This document shows positions 1-8,583 of a DNA stretch of 64,000 nt, piece by piece. The notes beneath the pieces were generated by a model that did no database searches, was not told the origin of the DNA, and worked only from the letters and a program-made list of their open reading frames with translations. The number at the start of each line of letters is the position of its first letter. Within the stretch, counting starts at the first letter, position 1. The stretch is from assembly GCF_049860805.1 (NCBI RefSeq), contig NZ_CP187555.1, forward strand, positions 4,712,001 through 4,776,000. Direction: 5' to 3'. Both the position numbers and the translations under genes were made by a program. Source of the DNA: Parabacteroides sp900760525 (GTDB taxonomy: Bacteria > Bacteroidota > Bacteroidia > Bacteroidales > Tannerellaceae).

Positions 1-130
1 CGACGAAGTCATGCTGGAGCTTCAGCAAGCATCTTATTATTGATTACCTTCTTTTTTGAAACTTCGTTATCATTCCTAAAAAAACACCCTCCATTGCGCT
101 CATTTGAAACAAGTTATTGAATATTCTGCT

Positions 131-138
131 TATATTTG
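131..138 (+). promoter_or_regulatory. Possible -7 element of the parA promoter
   Basis: TATATTTG fits the Bacteroidetes -7 consensus TAnnTTTG and lies about 110 bp before the parA ATG. The nearest TTTG (103-106) is 24 bp upstream, wider than the usual 19-21, so the -33 assignment is uncertain. I see no gene in 1-249; the upstream neighbour lies outside the window. Confidence 0.4.
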
Positions 139-249
139 CAAGTTATCAACAGATTAGGTGACTTTTCAACAAAACAGGCATTGTTTTGCTTAAACTGATT
201 TGTGTTAGGTTTTTAATGTTTAGTTTTGCCCCGAATAAATAGACAAAGT

Positions 250-1014
250 ATGGGAAAGATTATCGCTTTAGCAAATCAGAAAGGTGGGGTAGGTAAGACT
301 ACCACTACGATTAATCTGGCTGCGTCGCTGGCTGCACTCGAGAAAAAGGTGCTGGTGGTGGATGCGGATCCGCAGGCTAACGCTTCGTCGGGACTGGGTG
401 TGGATATCCGGAATGTGGAATTGTCCATCTACGAATGCCTGGTGAATGGCGACGACCCGAAAGGCGCTATTACCAATACTGAGGTGGAGGGGCTGGATAT
501 TATCCCTTCCCACATCGACCTGGTAGGTGCGGAGATTGAAATGCTGAACATGGAGAACCGGGAACAGATACTTAAGCAAGTACTGGTTCCGCTGAAAGAC
601 CGGTATGATTACATCCTGATCGACTGTTCTCCCTCTTTGGGACTGATCACGGTTAACGCCTTGACGGCTGCCGATTCGGTGATGATACCCGTTCAATGCG
701 AGTATTTTGCTCTGGAAGGTATTAGTAAGCTGTTGAATACGATAAAGATTATCAAATCGAAGCTGAATCCTGCACTGGAAATCGAAGGCTTCCTGCTGAC
801 CATGTACGACTCGCGTCTCCGTCTGGCCAACCAGATTTACGAAGAAGTGAAGCGTCCGTTCCGGGACCTGGTTTTCACGACCGTTATTCAGCGTAATGTC
901 AAATTAAGCGAGGCTTCCAGTTATGGCAAACCCGTATTACTCTACGATGCCGAATCGAAGGGAGCTCTTAATCACATGCAGCTCGCACAAGAGCTGATAG
1001 ATAAAAACAAATAG
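250..1014 (+). CDS. parA: Chromosome partitioning ATPase ParA (Soj)
   Basis: ParA is the Walker-type ATPase that works with ParB bound to parS to segregate the chromosome origin. The 254-residue product has the deviant Walker A motif KGGVGKTT at residues 11-18, the Walker A' DADPQ at 38-42 and the LIDCSPSLG segment typical of the family; length is normal. I start it at ATG 250 (MGKIIALANQ) and not at an in-frame TTG at 226, because family members begin just before the Walker A strand. It is followed by parB after 79 bp, most of which is a heptamer hairpin beginning in the parA stop codon. Identification is firm. Whether it is the chromosomal copy is inferred from the neighbouring core genes. 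Confidence 0.95.
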   Translation: MGKIIALANQKGGVGKTTTTINLAASLAALEKKVLVVDADPQANASSGLGVDIRNVELSIYECLVNGDDPKGAITNTEVEGLDIIPSHIDLVGAEIEMLNMENREQILKQVLVPLKDRYDYILIDCSPSLGLITVNALTAADSVMIPVQCEYFALEGISKLLNTIKIIKSKLNPALEIEGFLLTMYDSRLRLANQIYEEVKRPFRDLVFTTVIQRNVKLSEASSYGKPVLLYDAESKGALNHMQLAQELIDKNK

Positions 1015-1083
1015 ATTTATGATTTATGATTTATGGTTTGAAAAGACAAACAAATCATAAATCATAAATCATAAATCATAAAT
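1014..1083. repeat. Inverted array of heptamer repeats between parA and parB
   Basis: Three tandem ATTTATG units (1015-1035) face four tandem CATAAAT units (1056-1083) across a 20-base spacer, so the transcript can fold into a stem of about 21 bp. The array begins directly after the parA stop codon. There is no T-run after the right arm, so it looks less like a terminator than a processing or stability element inside the operon. Confidence 0.8.
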
Positions 1084-1099
1084 TCGAAAGTTTATGGTA

Positions 1100-1981
1100 A
1101 TGAAAAGATCGGCTCTTGGCCGCGGATTGGATGCTTTGATAACGATGGACGACCTGAAAACGGGCGGCTCATCGTCTATTAGTGAAATAGAACTGAGTAA
1201 AATCCAGCCCAATCCGGATCAACCCCGTTCTGTTTTTGAGGAAGAGACGCTCGAGGAGCTGGCTACTTCCATCCGTTCACTGGGCGTCATCCAGCCGATC
1301 ACGCTGAAAGAGACCGGGACGGACAAATATATGATTATCTCCGGCGAACGCCGGTATCGTGCCTCCCTGATGGCGGGACTGGAACGCATCCCTGCCTATA
1401 TCAAAACCGCCGCAGACGAGAATATCGTCGAAATGGCACTGATCGAGAATATTCAGCGTGAAGACCTGAACTCGATTGAAATTGCACTGGCTTACCAGAA
1501 GCTGATCGACAGCTACGGCCTGACGCAGGAAAAGCTCAGTGAACGCGTCGGTAAGAAGCGGGCGACGATTGCCAATTACCTCCGCCTTTTGAAACTCCCT
1601 GCCGAGATACAGGTGGGACTGAAAGATAAAAAGATCGACATGGGGCATGCGCGGGCACTGTTGCCTGTCGAAGACCCGGAAGTGCAGTTGGCGCTTTACG
1701 AACAGATCCTGGCGGAAGGTTTGTCCGTCCGCAACGTCGAAGAAATAGTACGTGGCGGAGTGGATGCGGCTGTGCTGGAACAGGCTAAAAAGGGAAAGCC
1801 CGCCCAGCGGAAACCGAAACTTCCTGAGGAATTCAACTTACTGAAGGATCATCTGTCTAATTTCTTTAATACCAAGGTACAACTGGTATGCAACGATAAA
1901 GGAAAAGGTAAAATAACGATCCCCTTTGCATCGGAAGATGAATTGGAAAAACTGATCGGCTTGTTGGATAAGTTGAAATGA
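1100..1981 (+). CDS. parB: Chromosome partitioning protein ParB (Spo0J)
   Basis: ParB is a parS-binding CTP-dependent DNA clamp and partner of ParA. The product is 293 residues from ATG 1100 (MKRSALGRGLDALI); an ATG two codons earlier (1094, MVMKR) is equally possible. The conserved N-terminal box GERRYRA (about residues 82-88) is the nucleotide-binding motif, ENIQREDLN follows, and a helix-turn-helix (LTQEKLSERVGKKRATIANYL) lies at about 140-160. The C-terminal 60 residues form the usual dimerisation part. Its stop overlaps the start of the next gene by 4 bp (ATGA), so the two are translationally coupled. No parS-like palindrome was seen in this window. Confidence 0.95.
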   Translation: MKRSALGRGLDALITMDDLKTGGSSSISEIELSKIQPNPDQPRSVFEEETLEELATSIRSLGVIQPITLKETGTDKYMIISGERRYRASLMAGLERIPAYIKTAADENIVEMALIENIQREDLNSIEIALAYQKLIDSYGLTQEKLSERVGKKRATIANYLRLLKLPAEIQVGLKDKKIDMGHARALLPVEDPEVQLALYEQILAEGLSVRNVEEIVRGGVDAAVLEQAKKGKPAQRKPKLPEEFNLLKDHLSNFFNTKVQLVCNDKGKGKITIPFASEDELEKLIGLLDKLK

Positions 1982-2739
1982 GAAACGGGAAAGCGATATT
2001 ATTTATACTGGTTTTGTTGTGTGGCCCGATAGTGTCCGGCTATGCGCAGAGGGGGATAACGGCAAAGCAAGACACGGTGATCTCTTCCGATTCGATCGTT
2101 ACGGCAGTGGTCCCCGGCGAAACAGCAAAGGCCGATTCGACGGTGAAGGCTGTGCTTTCGGCTGCCGACTCACTGCCTCAGCCGAAGGTGAAGCTTAAGG
2201 AATTCAAACCCGATCCTAACAAAGCGCTGCTTTATGCATTAGTGCCGGGTCTGGGACAGATATATAATAAGAAGTACTGGAAACTCCCGTTGGTGTATGG
2301 AGCCTTTATGGGGTGTATGTATGCCATCACTTGGAACAATAAGAATTATGGCGACTATTCGGATGCCTATTTTAATATTATGGCGGATTACCAAAAGGTA
2401 TTGGAGGGGCAGCAAGAAGGCCATGAACCGTATACGGGGCCGTGGAGCGAGAGTTGGACGATCTTTGTCCCGTCGGGGCAGGAGAGTACTTACGTCTCGA
2501 ATACCCAGTTCCAGGAAAACCTGAAGCGCCGGAAAGATTACTTTCGCCGTTACAGGGATTTGAGTATTATCATTACGGTCGGGGTATATGCGATCACTAT
2601 TATCGATGCGTATGTGGATGCCCAGCTGTTTGATTTTGACATCTCTCCGGACCTGAGCATGCACTGGTCGCCGGAGGTAACCCCGAAGACCCGCTACACG
2701 CCGGGTTCGTATGGATTGAATTGCAGTTTTAAGTTCTAA
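1978..2739 (+). CDS. DUF5683 family exported protein
   Basis: A 253-residue protein of the DUF5683 family, which in Bacteroidetes commonly sits directly after parAB; its function is unknown. Residues 1-24 form a signal peptide (hydrophobic core, then SGYAQ). The conserved part starts near residue 75 with KALLYALVPGLGQIYNKKYWKLPLVYG, a hydrophobic hairpin like the GLGQ-type membrane segments of small helical proteins. A second hydrophobic stretch (LSIIITVGVYAITIIDAYVDAQL) lies near 195-218. The start codon overlaps parB by 4 bp and mltD follows after 4 bp, so it belongs to the parAB-mltD operon. Position suggests an envelope role, but that is inference. Confidence 0.8.
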   Translation: MRNGKAILFILVLLCGPIVSGYAQRGITAKQDTVISSDSIVTAVVPGETAKADSTVKAVLSAADSLPQPKVKLKEFKPDPNKALLYALVPGLGQIYNKKYWKLPLVYGAFMGCMYAITWNNKNYGDYSDAYFNIMADYQKVLEGQQEGHEPYTGPWSESWTIFVPSGQESTYVSNTQFQENLKRRKDYFRRYRDLSIIITVGVYAITIIDAYVDAQLFDFDISPDLSMHWSPEVTPKTRYTPGSYGLNCSFKF

Positions 2740-2743
2740 CATC

Positions 2744-4294
2744 ATGAATAAAAACCTACTTATCCTATTCTGCCTGTTCTGCCTGATGCAGGTTTCCCGT
2801 GCACAGGACCCGATATTCGGCGAACCGCAGTATTCGACATTATCGACAGACTCGCTGTCTGACGTAGTGGGCTTGATACCTGAAAGCCTCGATGCAAACG
2901 TAGATAGTTTGCTTCATTCCTGGCACGTGCAATATTTCTCGAAGGTAGATGAATATTGCCACGATGATGCGGAGAATGTTTATTTCCCCGACTCTGTTTA
3001 TGAAGAACGTTTGGAGCGTCTGCCGAGCGTGATCCGTTTGCCTTATAACGAGGTGGTGCGGGATTGCATCGATCTGTATGCAGGGCGCAAGCGTGATCTG
3101 GTACGCTATATGTTGGGTATGGCGGATTTCTATTTTCCTATTATCGAACAGGTGCTCGACAAGCATAACCTGCCTTTGGAGTTGAAGTACCTGGCGGTCG
3201 TGGAGAGCGCCTTGAACCCGGTCGCCCTTTCCCGTGTGGGGGCTTGCGGGCTTTGGCAGTTCATGCTTCCGACCGGCAAGATATATGGTTTGGAGATCAA
3301 CAGCCTGCTGGACGAACGGCGTGATCCGGAAAAGGCGACTGAGGCGGCCTGTAAGTATTTTGAAGATATGTATGCCATCTATGGCGACTGGAACTTAGTG
3401 CTGGCTTCCTATAACTGCGGTCCGGGCAATGTGAACAAGGCGATCCGCCGTTCCGGGGGGAAGACCGATTTCTGGGAGATATTCCGCTATCTGCCCCGTG
3501 AAACCCGTTCGTATGTGCCGCTGTTTATCGCTGCCAATTATATCATGAATTACTATTGCGATCATAATATCTGCCCGATGCAGACCAGCCTCCCGTTGGC
3601 GACCGATACGGTTATGGTGAACAGTATGCTTCACCTGGAGCAGGTTTCCGATGTGCTGGGAGTCGACATCGAACAGCTTCGTGCGCTCAACCCGCAATAC
3701 AAACGCGATATTATACCGGGGAATACGGAACCTTCCGTATTGAAACTACCGGCGTCCCAGACCTATGCGTTTGTCGACAAGGAGGACTCGGTCTATACAC
3801 ATCGTATAGAAGAGCTGCTGGCCAACTGTGTACCGGTCAACGCAACAGGAAGATCGAAGAATCTCACGCTCGAGAAGATTACCCATGTAGTTGCTTCCGG
3901 TGAAAATATCTATACCATCGCAAACCGTTACGGCGTCACTCCGAAAGATATCCGTAAATGGAACGGTTTAGGTTCCAACCGTGTAGCCAAAGGCCGTCGC
4001 CTGCGTTTGCATGTCGATAACGGAGGCGTTGCATTTGCTTCGGCCAAGGCAAAGAATGCCGAAAAGGCCGCATCGGCAAAAGCGGTGCAGAAGGCTACTC
4101 CTGTCGTTGCCAAGAGCAATCAGACGGCACGCGTCTCCAGCAAAAGTTTGACTTATAAAGTGCAGTCCGGCGACTCCCTTTACTCCATTGCCAAGAAGTA
4201 TCCGGGAGTTTCAACAGACGATTTACAGAAAGCCAACGGGCTGACAAGTGCCGATATCCGGCCGGGGCAGGTCTTGAAAATACCGGTCGTTTAA
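2744..4294 (+). CDS. mltD: Membrane-bound lytic murein transglycosylase D-like protein with two LysM domains
   Basis: The 516-residue product cleaves peptidoglycan glycan strands to 1,6-anhydro products by family analogy. It has a signal peptide (residues 1-20, ending SRAQ). The SLT domain (about 140-270) has the catalytic Glu at 154 in VVESALNP, the GLWQFM motif and the ASYNCGPGNV segment. Two LysM peptidoglycan-binding domains follow at about 379-425 (VASGENIYTIANRYGV) and 468-515 (VQSGDSLYSIAKKYPGV). Architecture and length match MltD of Bacteroidetes. It lies 4 bp after the DUF5683 gene and is the last gene of the tight parAB cluster. Confidence 0.9.
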   Translation: MNKNLLILFCLFCLMQVSRAQDPIFGEPQYSTLSTDSLSDVVGLIPESLDANVDSLLHSWHVQYFSKVDEYCHDDAENVYFPDSVYEERLERLPSVIRLPYNEVVRDCIDLYAGRKRDLVRYMLGMADFYFPIIEQVLDKHNLPLELKYLAVVESALNPVALSRVGACGLWQFMLPTGKIYGLEINSLLDERRDPEKATEAACKYFEDMYAIYGDWNLVLASYNCGPGNVNKAIRRSGGKTDFWEIFRYLPRETRSYVPLFIAANYIMNYYCDHNICPMQTSLPLATDTVMVNSMLHLEQVSDVLGVDIEQLRALNPQYKRDIIPGNTEPSVLKLPASQTYAFVDKEDSVYTHRIEELLANCVPVNATGRSKNLTLEKITHVVASGENIYTIANRYGVTPKDIRKWNGLGSNRVAKGRRLRLHVDNGGVAFASAKAKNAEKAASAKAVQKATPVVAKSNQTARVSSKSLTYKVQSGDSLYSIAKKYPGVSTDDLQKANGLTSADIRPGQVLKIPVV

Positions 4295-4336
4295 CTTTTT
4301 CTGTCGCTTTCGGGAATATATAAGCAAATATTTATA

Positions 4337-4344
4337 TATATTTG
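4337..4344 (+). promoter_or_regulatory. Probable -7 promoter element for relA/spoT
   Basis: TATATTTG matches TAnnTTTG exactly, 37 bp before the ATG at 4382. No good -33 TTTG was found at the expected spacing. Confidence 0.45.
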
Positions 4345-4381
4345 CCTACATACACGTTTAAAATACGGAAGGGCATTCGAT

Positions 4382-6676
4382 ATGAGCGACATAAATGATA
4401 CAAAAGACACAACGGACCTGCAGCCTGACCAGGAGGCGAAACCCGTTCTCTCGGCTGATGAACAGATGATTCAAGACGGCTTTGACGCGCTGTTGCAGGA
4501 TTACCTTAAGTCCAACCATCGCCGCAAGGTGGAACGTATAACCAAGGCGTTCAACTTTGCGAACCAGGCGCACGCCGGCGTAAAGCGCCGTTCGGGCGAG
4601 CCTTACATTATGCACCCGATAGCCGTGGCCCGTATTGTCTGCCGCGAGATGGGGCTGGGGTCCACTTCCATCTGTTCGGCTTTGTTGCACGATGTGGTGG
4701 AAGATACCGAATATACGGTTGAGGATATTAAGGATATGTTCGGTGAGAAGATCGCCCAGATCGTGGACGGCCTGACGAAGATCTCCGGCGGTATCTTCGG
4801 TGAACAGGCATCGGCTCAGGCGGAGAATTTCCGTAAGCTGTTGCTGACGATGAGCGACGATATCCGGGTGATCCTGATCAAGATAGCCGACCGTCTCCAT
4901 AATATGCGTACGTTGGGTTCGATGTTGCCGGCGAAGCAGTTCAAGATTGCCGGTGAAACGCTTTATCTATACGCCCCTCTGGCGCACCGTCTGGGGCTTT
5001 TCTCCATCAAGACGGAACTGGAAGACCTGAGTTTTAAGTATGAGCATCCGCAGGAATATGCCTTTATCAATCTGAAACTGAAGTCTACGGAGGCCGCCCG
5101 AAACACTTTGTTCGAGCACTTTGCCGTGCCGGTGGACAAGAAGTTGAAGGAGATGGGGCTCAACTATGAAATGCGTGCACGTGTGAAATCAGCCTATTCC
5201 ATCTGGAACAAGATGGAGAGTAAAGGTGTCAGTTTTGAAGATATCTACGACATATATGCCGTCCGCATCATCTTCGACCCGCTGCCGGGTGTGGATGAGA
5301 AGAACCAGTGTTGGGATATCTATTCCGCTATCACGGATATCTACCGTATTCGCCCGGACCGCATCCGCGACTGGGTGAGCCGTCCCAAAGCCAACGGTTA
5401 TCAGGCGTTGCACCTGACCGTGATGGGGCCTGACGGACAGTGGGTGGAGATACAGATCCGTAGCCGCCGTATGGACGAGATTGCCGAGAAAGGCTTTGCT
5501 GCTCATTGGAAATATAAGGAACACAGCGTTGAAGAAGATACGGAGCTCGACAAATGGTTGCAGACCATCACCGAGATCCTGGAAAGCCCGGACCCGAACG
5601 CCCTTGACTTTCTTGATACCATCAAACTGAACCTTTTTACCTCCGAGATATTTGTTTTTACCCCGAAAGGCGACATCAAGACTTTGCCGCAGGGAGCTAC
5701 GGCTCTGGACTTCGGTTATGCGCTCCACTCGGATATCGGAAACAAATGTATCGGCGCCAAAGTCAACCACCGCTTGGTTCCGCTCAGCCATCAGCTGGCA
5801 AGTGGTGACCAGGTGGAGATTCTGACCTCCCGTTCGCAGAACCCGCAACCGGAATGGCTGAACTTCGTGACGACTGCAAGGGCACGCGCCAGGATCGACG
5901 CTTACTTGAAAAGGATTCGTAAGGAGGCTGCAAAAGAAGGCGAGATTAAGGTGATCGATGCTTTCAAACGCAACAATTTGGAGGCAAATACGTCTAATAT
6001 CGACAAGTTATGTATGTATTTCGGTTTCTCCAAACGGGAAGAATTCTTTTACGCGGTAGAGAAAGGTGATGTGATCCTGCCCGAAAACATCCATAAACTG
6101 TTGAAGGAGAAAACGGACAATGTACTGTTCAAGTACGTCAAGCAAGCGCTCCGGGTAGCAACGAAGGCGACTACCGGTAAGAAAGAGGAAGAGGAACAAA
6201 CGAAAGAGAAGCCGAAATATGACAAGAAGAAACCTTATATTCTGAAGGAAGAGGCTTTTGAACGCAATTACGTCATTGCCGATTGCTGTAAACCGATTCC
6301 GGGTGACGAGTCGCTGGGCTTTATCAACGACGATGGTAACGTGGTAGTCCACAAACGTTCCTGTCCGATCGCCATGCGCCTGAAGAGCAGTTTTGGCGAA
6401 CGTATCTTGAATACGGAATGGAGCAGCCATCATTCTTCATTCGAGGCAACGCTCGAGATCAAGGGAATCGACTCTATGGGCGTGTTGAACACGATCACCC
6501 GCACGATTTCCGACGACTTCAATGTCAACATCATCCGTCTGTTGATCGAGGCGAAAGACGGTGTGTTCGAAGGAAGGGTGAAGATGAAAGTCCACGATGT
6601 GGAGGATATCCAGCGGATGTGTGTAGTCCTTTCAAAGATAAAGAATATCCAGTCGGTTGCCCGTGTGGCGGACTAA
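4382..6676 (+). CDS. Bifunctional (p)ppGpp synthetase/hydrolase RelA/SpoT
   Basis: The long Rel/SpoT-type protein (764 residues) makes and degrades the alarmone (p)ppGpp. The HD hydrolase domain occupies about residues 55-200, with the metal-binding HD pair at 103-104 in LLHDVVEDTE. The synthetase domain follows (DIYDIYAVRIIF, then SRPKANGYQALHLTV and the FAAHWKYKE segment). A TGS domain begins at EIFVFTPKGDIKTLP near 420. The zinc-finger-like region has YVIADCCKPIPGDE, and a C-terminal ACT domain ends the protein. The hydrolase and synthetase motifs both look intact, so a bifunctional enzyme is expected. It lies 87 bp after mltD with its own likely promoter. Lys-rich low-complexity sequence (KKEEEEQTKEKPK) links the central and C-terminal parts. 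Confidence 0.95.
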   Translation: MSDINDTKDTTDLQPDQEAKPVLSADEQMIQDGFDALLQDYLKSNHRRKVERITKAFNFANQAHAGVKRRSGEPYIMHPIAVARIVCREMGLGSTSICSALLHDVVEDTEYTVEDIKDMFGEKIAQIVDGLTKISGGIFGEQASAQAENFRKLLLTMSDDIRVILIKIADRLHNMRTLGSMLPAKQFKIAGETLYLYAPLAHRLGLFSIKTELEDLSFKYEHPQEYAFINLKLKSTEAARNTLFEHFAVPVDKKLKEMGLNYEMRARVKSAYSIWNKMESKGVSFEDIYDIYAVRIIFDPLPGVDEKNQCWDIYSAITDIYRIRPDRIRDWVSRPKANGYQALHLTVMGPDGQWVEIQIRSRRMDEIAEKGFAAHWKYKEHSVEEDTELDKWLQTITEILESPDPNALDFLDTIKLNLFTSEIFVFTPKGDIKTLPQGATALDFGYALHSDIGNKCIGAKVNHRLVPLSHQLASGDQVEILTSRSQNPQPEWLNFVTTARARARIDAYLKRIRKEAAKEGEIKVIDAFKRNNLEANTSNIDKLCMYFGFSKREEFFYAVEKGDVILPENIHKLLKEKTDNVLFKYVKQALRVATKATTGKKEEEEQTKEKPKYDKKKPYILKEEAFERNYVIADCCKPIPGDESLGFINDDGNVVVHKRSCPIAMRLKSSFGERILNTEWSSHHSSFEATLEIKGIDSMGVLNTITRTISDDFNVNIIRLLIEAKDGVFEGRVKMKVHDVEDIQRMCVVLSKIKNIQSVARVAD

Positions 6677-6679
6677 ATA

Positions 6680-6770
6680 AAAAAAGCTATAGCTTTTCCG
6701 ACGAAAGACTATAGCTTTTTGTTGAAAAGAGTATAGTCTTTTTCCCGAAAAGGCTATACTCTTTTTTCTT
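6680..6770. terminator. Nested bidirectional terminator between relA/spoT and the exchanger gene
   Basis: Three overlapping stem-loops fill this gap between convergent genes: the palindrome AAAGCTATAGCTTT near 6684-6697, then AAAGACTATA pairing with TATAGTCTTT, then AAAGAGTATAG pairing with CTATACTCTTT. Each arm is flanked by T or A runs on both strands, so it can stop transcription from either side. Confidence 0.8.
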
Positions 6771-6775
6771 ATGTG

Positions 6776-7729
6776 TCAGGACAAGGAAATCAGATAAGCC
6801 GTATAGCCGATGTAACAAGCTATCAGGGCGATTCCCTCTATCCGTGTAATCGTCCGTTTCTTAAAGAACCAACCGAAGATGTAGAGCAGCACGCAGGAGC
6901 CGGTCAGTACGCCGAAATCCAGATTCGTAATCCCCTGTATGTTTAACGGGCTGATAGTCGCGCTGCATCCTAATACGAAGAATATATTGAAAAGATTGGA
7001 GCCGATCACGTTTCCGATCGCCATCTCGGGATTCTTTTTCAGGGCTGCTACAACCGATGTCGCCAGTTCGGGAAGCGAAGTCCCTCCGGCAACCAGCGTC
7101 AGGCCGATAATCGATTCGCTGACTCCGAGGCCACGGGCGATTCCTGAAGCGCCGTTCACAAAGAACTGTCCTCCGTAGACCAATCCCGCCAGGCCGGCTG
7201 CGATGAACAGGACGGACTTCCATATTGGCATTTCCTTTATTTCGGATTCGCCTTCGCCGCTGCCGTTGCGGGCAATGGCAAACGTATATCCCAGAAAGAT
7301 AAGGAAAAAGCAGAGCAGCAACATCCCGTCGCTACTGCTGATCGTGTTGGCCGTAGCCTTATTGATCAATACATCGTTTGCACAGATGAACAAAACGACG
7401 GAGGCCAGTATGCAAAGCGGTATCTCCTTGCTTAACGTCCCTTTCGTGACACTGATCGGAACGATAGCGGCCGTGCAGCCTACGATCATCAATGTGTTGA
7501 AGATATTGCTACCGACCACGTTCCCGATCGCCATGTCCGCACTCCCTTTCAGGGCGGAAACGATACTGACGGTCAGTTCGGGCGCTGATGTTCCGAAAGC
7601 AACGATCGTCAGGCCGATCACTAAGCTGGAGATGTGAAAGCGTTTGGCAACCGAAGCGGCTCCATCGGTCAGTGCGTTTGCACCGACCAGGATCAGGAGC
7701 AGTCCGCCAATCAAAAGAACGATGTTCAT
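6776..7729 (-). CDS. Calcium/sodium antiporter (CaCA family, YrbG-like)
   Basis: A 317-residue integral membrane exchanger of the Ca2+:cation antiporter family. The two inverted alpha repeats that form the ion path are clear: GTSAPELTVS with Glu51 followed by GNVVGSNIFN, and GGTSLPELATS with Glu221 followed by GNVIGSNLFN. About ten hydrophobic segments are visible, with a short charged loop near 155-168. The length is typical of YrbG. Its start codon shares one base with the stop of the upstream DUF3127 gene (TGATG), so the two are probably co-translated. The ion preferred cannot be read from the sequence. Confidence 0.9.
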   Translation of the reverse strand: MNIVLLIGGLLLILVGANALTDGAASVAKRFHISSLVIGLTIVAFGTSAPELTVSIVSALKGSADMAIGNVVGSNIFNTLMIVGCTAAIVPISVTKGTLSKEIPLCILASVVLFICANDVLINKATANTISSSDGMLLLCFFLIFLGYTFAIARNGSGEGESEIKEMPIWKSVLFIAAGLAGLVYGGQFFVNGASGIARGLGVSESIIGLTLVAGGTSLPELATSVVAALKKNPEMAIGNVIGSNLFNIFFVLGCSATISPLNIQGITNLDFGVLTGSCVLLYIFGWFFKKRTITRIEGIALIACYIGYTAYLISLS

Positions 7730-8124
7730 CAGAAAGGCAGATCGTCGATCGGGTTAGCCGGACCGAAATCAGGAGCGGCAGATATTGCAGGAGCAGAAGC
7801 CGGTACGGCATTCTCGGGCGTCATGGCACCCGGTGCAGACTGGGGAGCTGCCGCCATCGGGCGTTCCACTTTCCAAGCACTGATATTGGTAAACCAACGT
7901 CCCTGATATTCGCGGCTGTCTATGTCGAAAAATACTGTAAGTTCTTCTCCGGGCTGTATAGCTGCCTGGTCGATGCGGTCTGCACCGAAAATCTGGAAGC
8001 ATACTTTCTTAGGGTATTGGTCATGTGTTTCCAGGACATATTCCTGCTTCTTCCACTCGTTTCCGTTTTTGCTGATACCGCCTTGAACAGGCAGTACGGC
8101 GATGATTCTTCCCGTAATTTCCAT
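7729..8124 (-). CDS. DUF3127 domain protein (OB-fold-like, single-stranded DNA-binding type)
   Basis: A 131-residue protein of the DUF3127 family found across Bacteroidetes. Residues 1-90 (MEITGRIIAVLPVQGGISKNG to about FTNISAWKVER) form the conserved beta-rich domain with an SSB-like OB-fold pattern. The tail is rich in Ala and Pro and ends in the acidic-hydrophobic sequence DDLPF, like the DDxPF tip that SSB proteins use to recruit partners. That similarity suggests a DNA-metabolism role but is inference. The stop overlaps the start of the antiporter gene. Confidence 0.75.
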   Translation of the reverse strand: MEITGRIIAVLPVQGGISKNGNEWKKQEYVLETHDQYPKKVCFQIFGADRIDQAAIQPGEELTVFFDIDSREYQGRWFTNISAWKVERPMAAAPQSAPGAMTPENAVPASAPAISAAPDFGPANPIDDLPF

Positions 8125-8211
8125 GTTTCTTGTTTTTATTAAATTGCTGCGAAGGTACGATTTTCCGGCGTAACAAGCTAATTCTTTAAAGTCGTTTTTA
8201 TATGTAAAGGA

Positions 8212-8568
8212 CTATTTGGGAACTTCTAACGCTTCGAATGCCTCTTTCATGGCGAGTAGTTCTTCCTTGATCTGCTTCAACCTGTTTACGATCTCTTCGT
8301 GGCGTATCGTCGTTTCCGGGTTCTCTTTCAGCTTTTGCCGGGCGCCTGCCAGTGTCATTCCCCTTTCTTTCACCAAGTGGTAGACTAAACGTATCGCGTC
8401 GATGTCTTCCTGCCGATAGGAGCGGGTCCCTTTACCCGTTTTGCGCGGGCGTATCTGGTCGAATTCCTTCTCCCAGAAGCGCAGGGTCGACTCGTTGACG
8501 TCGAACATCTGCGCCACCTCGCTGATGGAGAAAAAGAGCTTTAGATTTTTATCTTTATTTAATGCCAT
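8212..8568 (-). CDS. MerR-family transcriptional regulator
   Basis: A small MerR-type DNA-binding protein of 118 residues from ATG 8568 (MALNKDKNLKLFF); an ATG four codons earlier (8580) is in frame. The winged helix is clear: FSISEVAQMFDVNESTLRFWEKEFDQIRPRK, then GTRSYRQEDIDAIRLVYHLV. A short coiled coil (EIVNRLKQIKEELLAMKEAFEAL) follows instead of an effector domain, so any signal is unknown. It lies directly downstream of the M23 peptidase gene, and the two are likely co-transcribed, an arrangement common in Bacteroidetes. Confidence 0.85.
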   Translation of the reverse strand: MALNKDKNLKLFFSISEVAQMFDVNESTLRFWEKEFDQIRPRKTGKGTRSYRQEDIDAIRLVYHLVKERGMTLAGARQKLKENPETTIRHEEIVNRLKQIKEELLAMKEAFEALEVPK

Positions 8569-8583
8569 CGTATTAAACAATGT

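Noticed and set aside
226..249. Upstream TTG start for parA
   Set aside because: Adds eight residues before the family-typical MGKIIALANQ start; ATG 250 is the better choice.
1..2000. A parS site near parAB
   Set aside because: No sequence close to the TGTTTCACGTGAAACA consensus was found by eye in this stretch.
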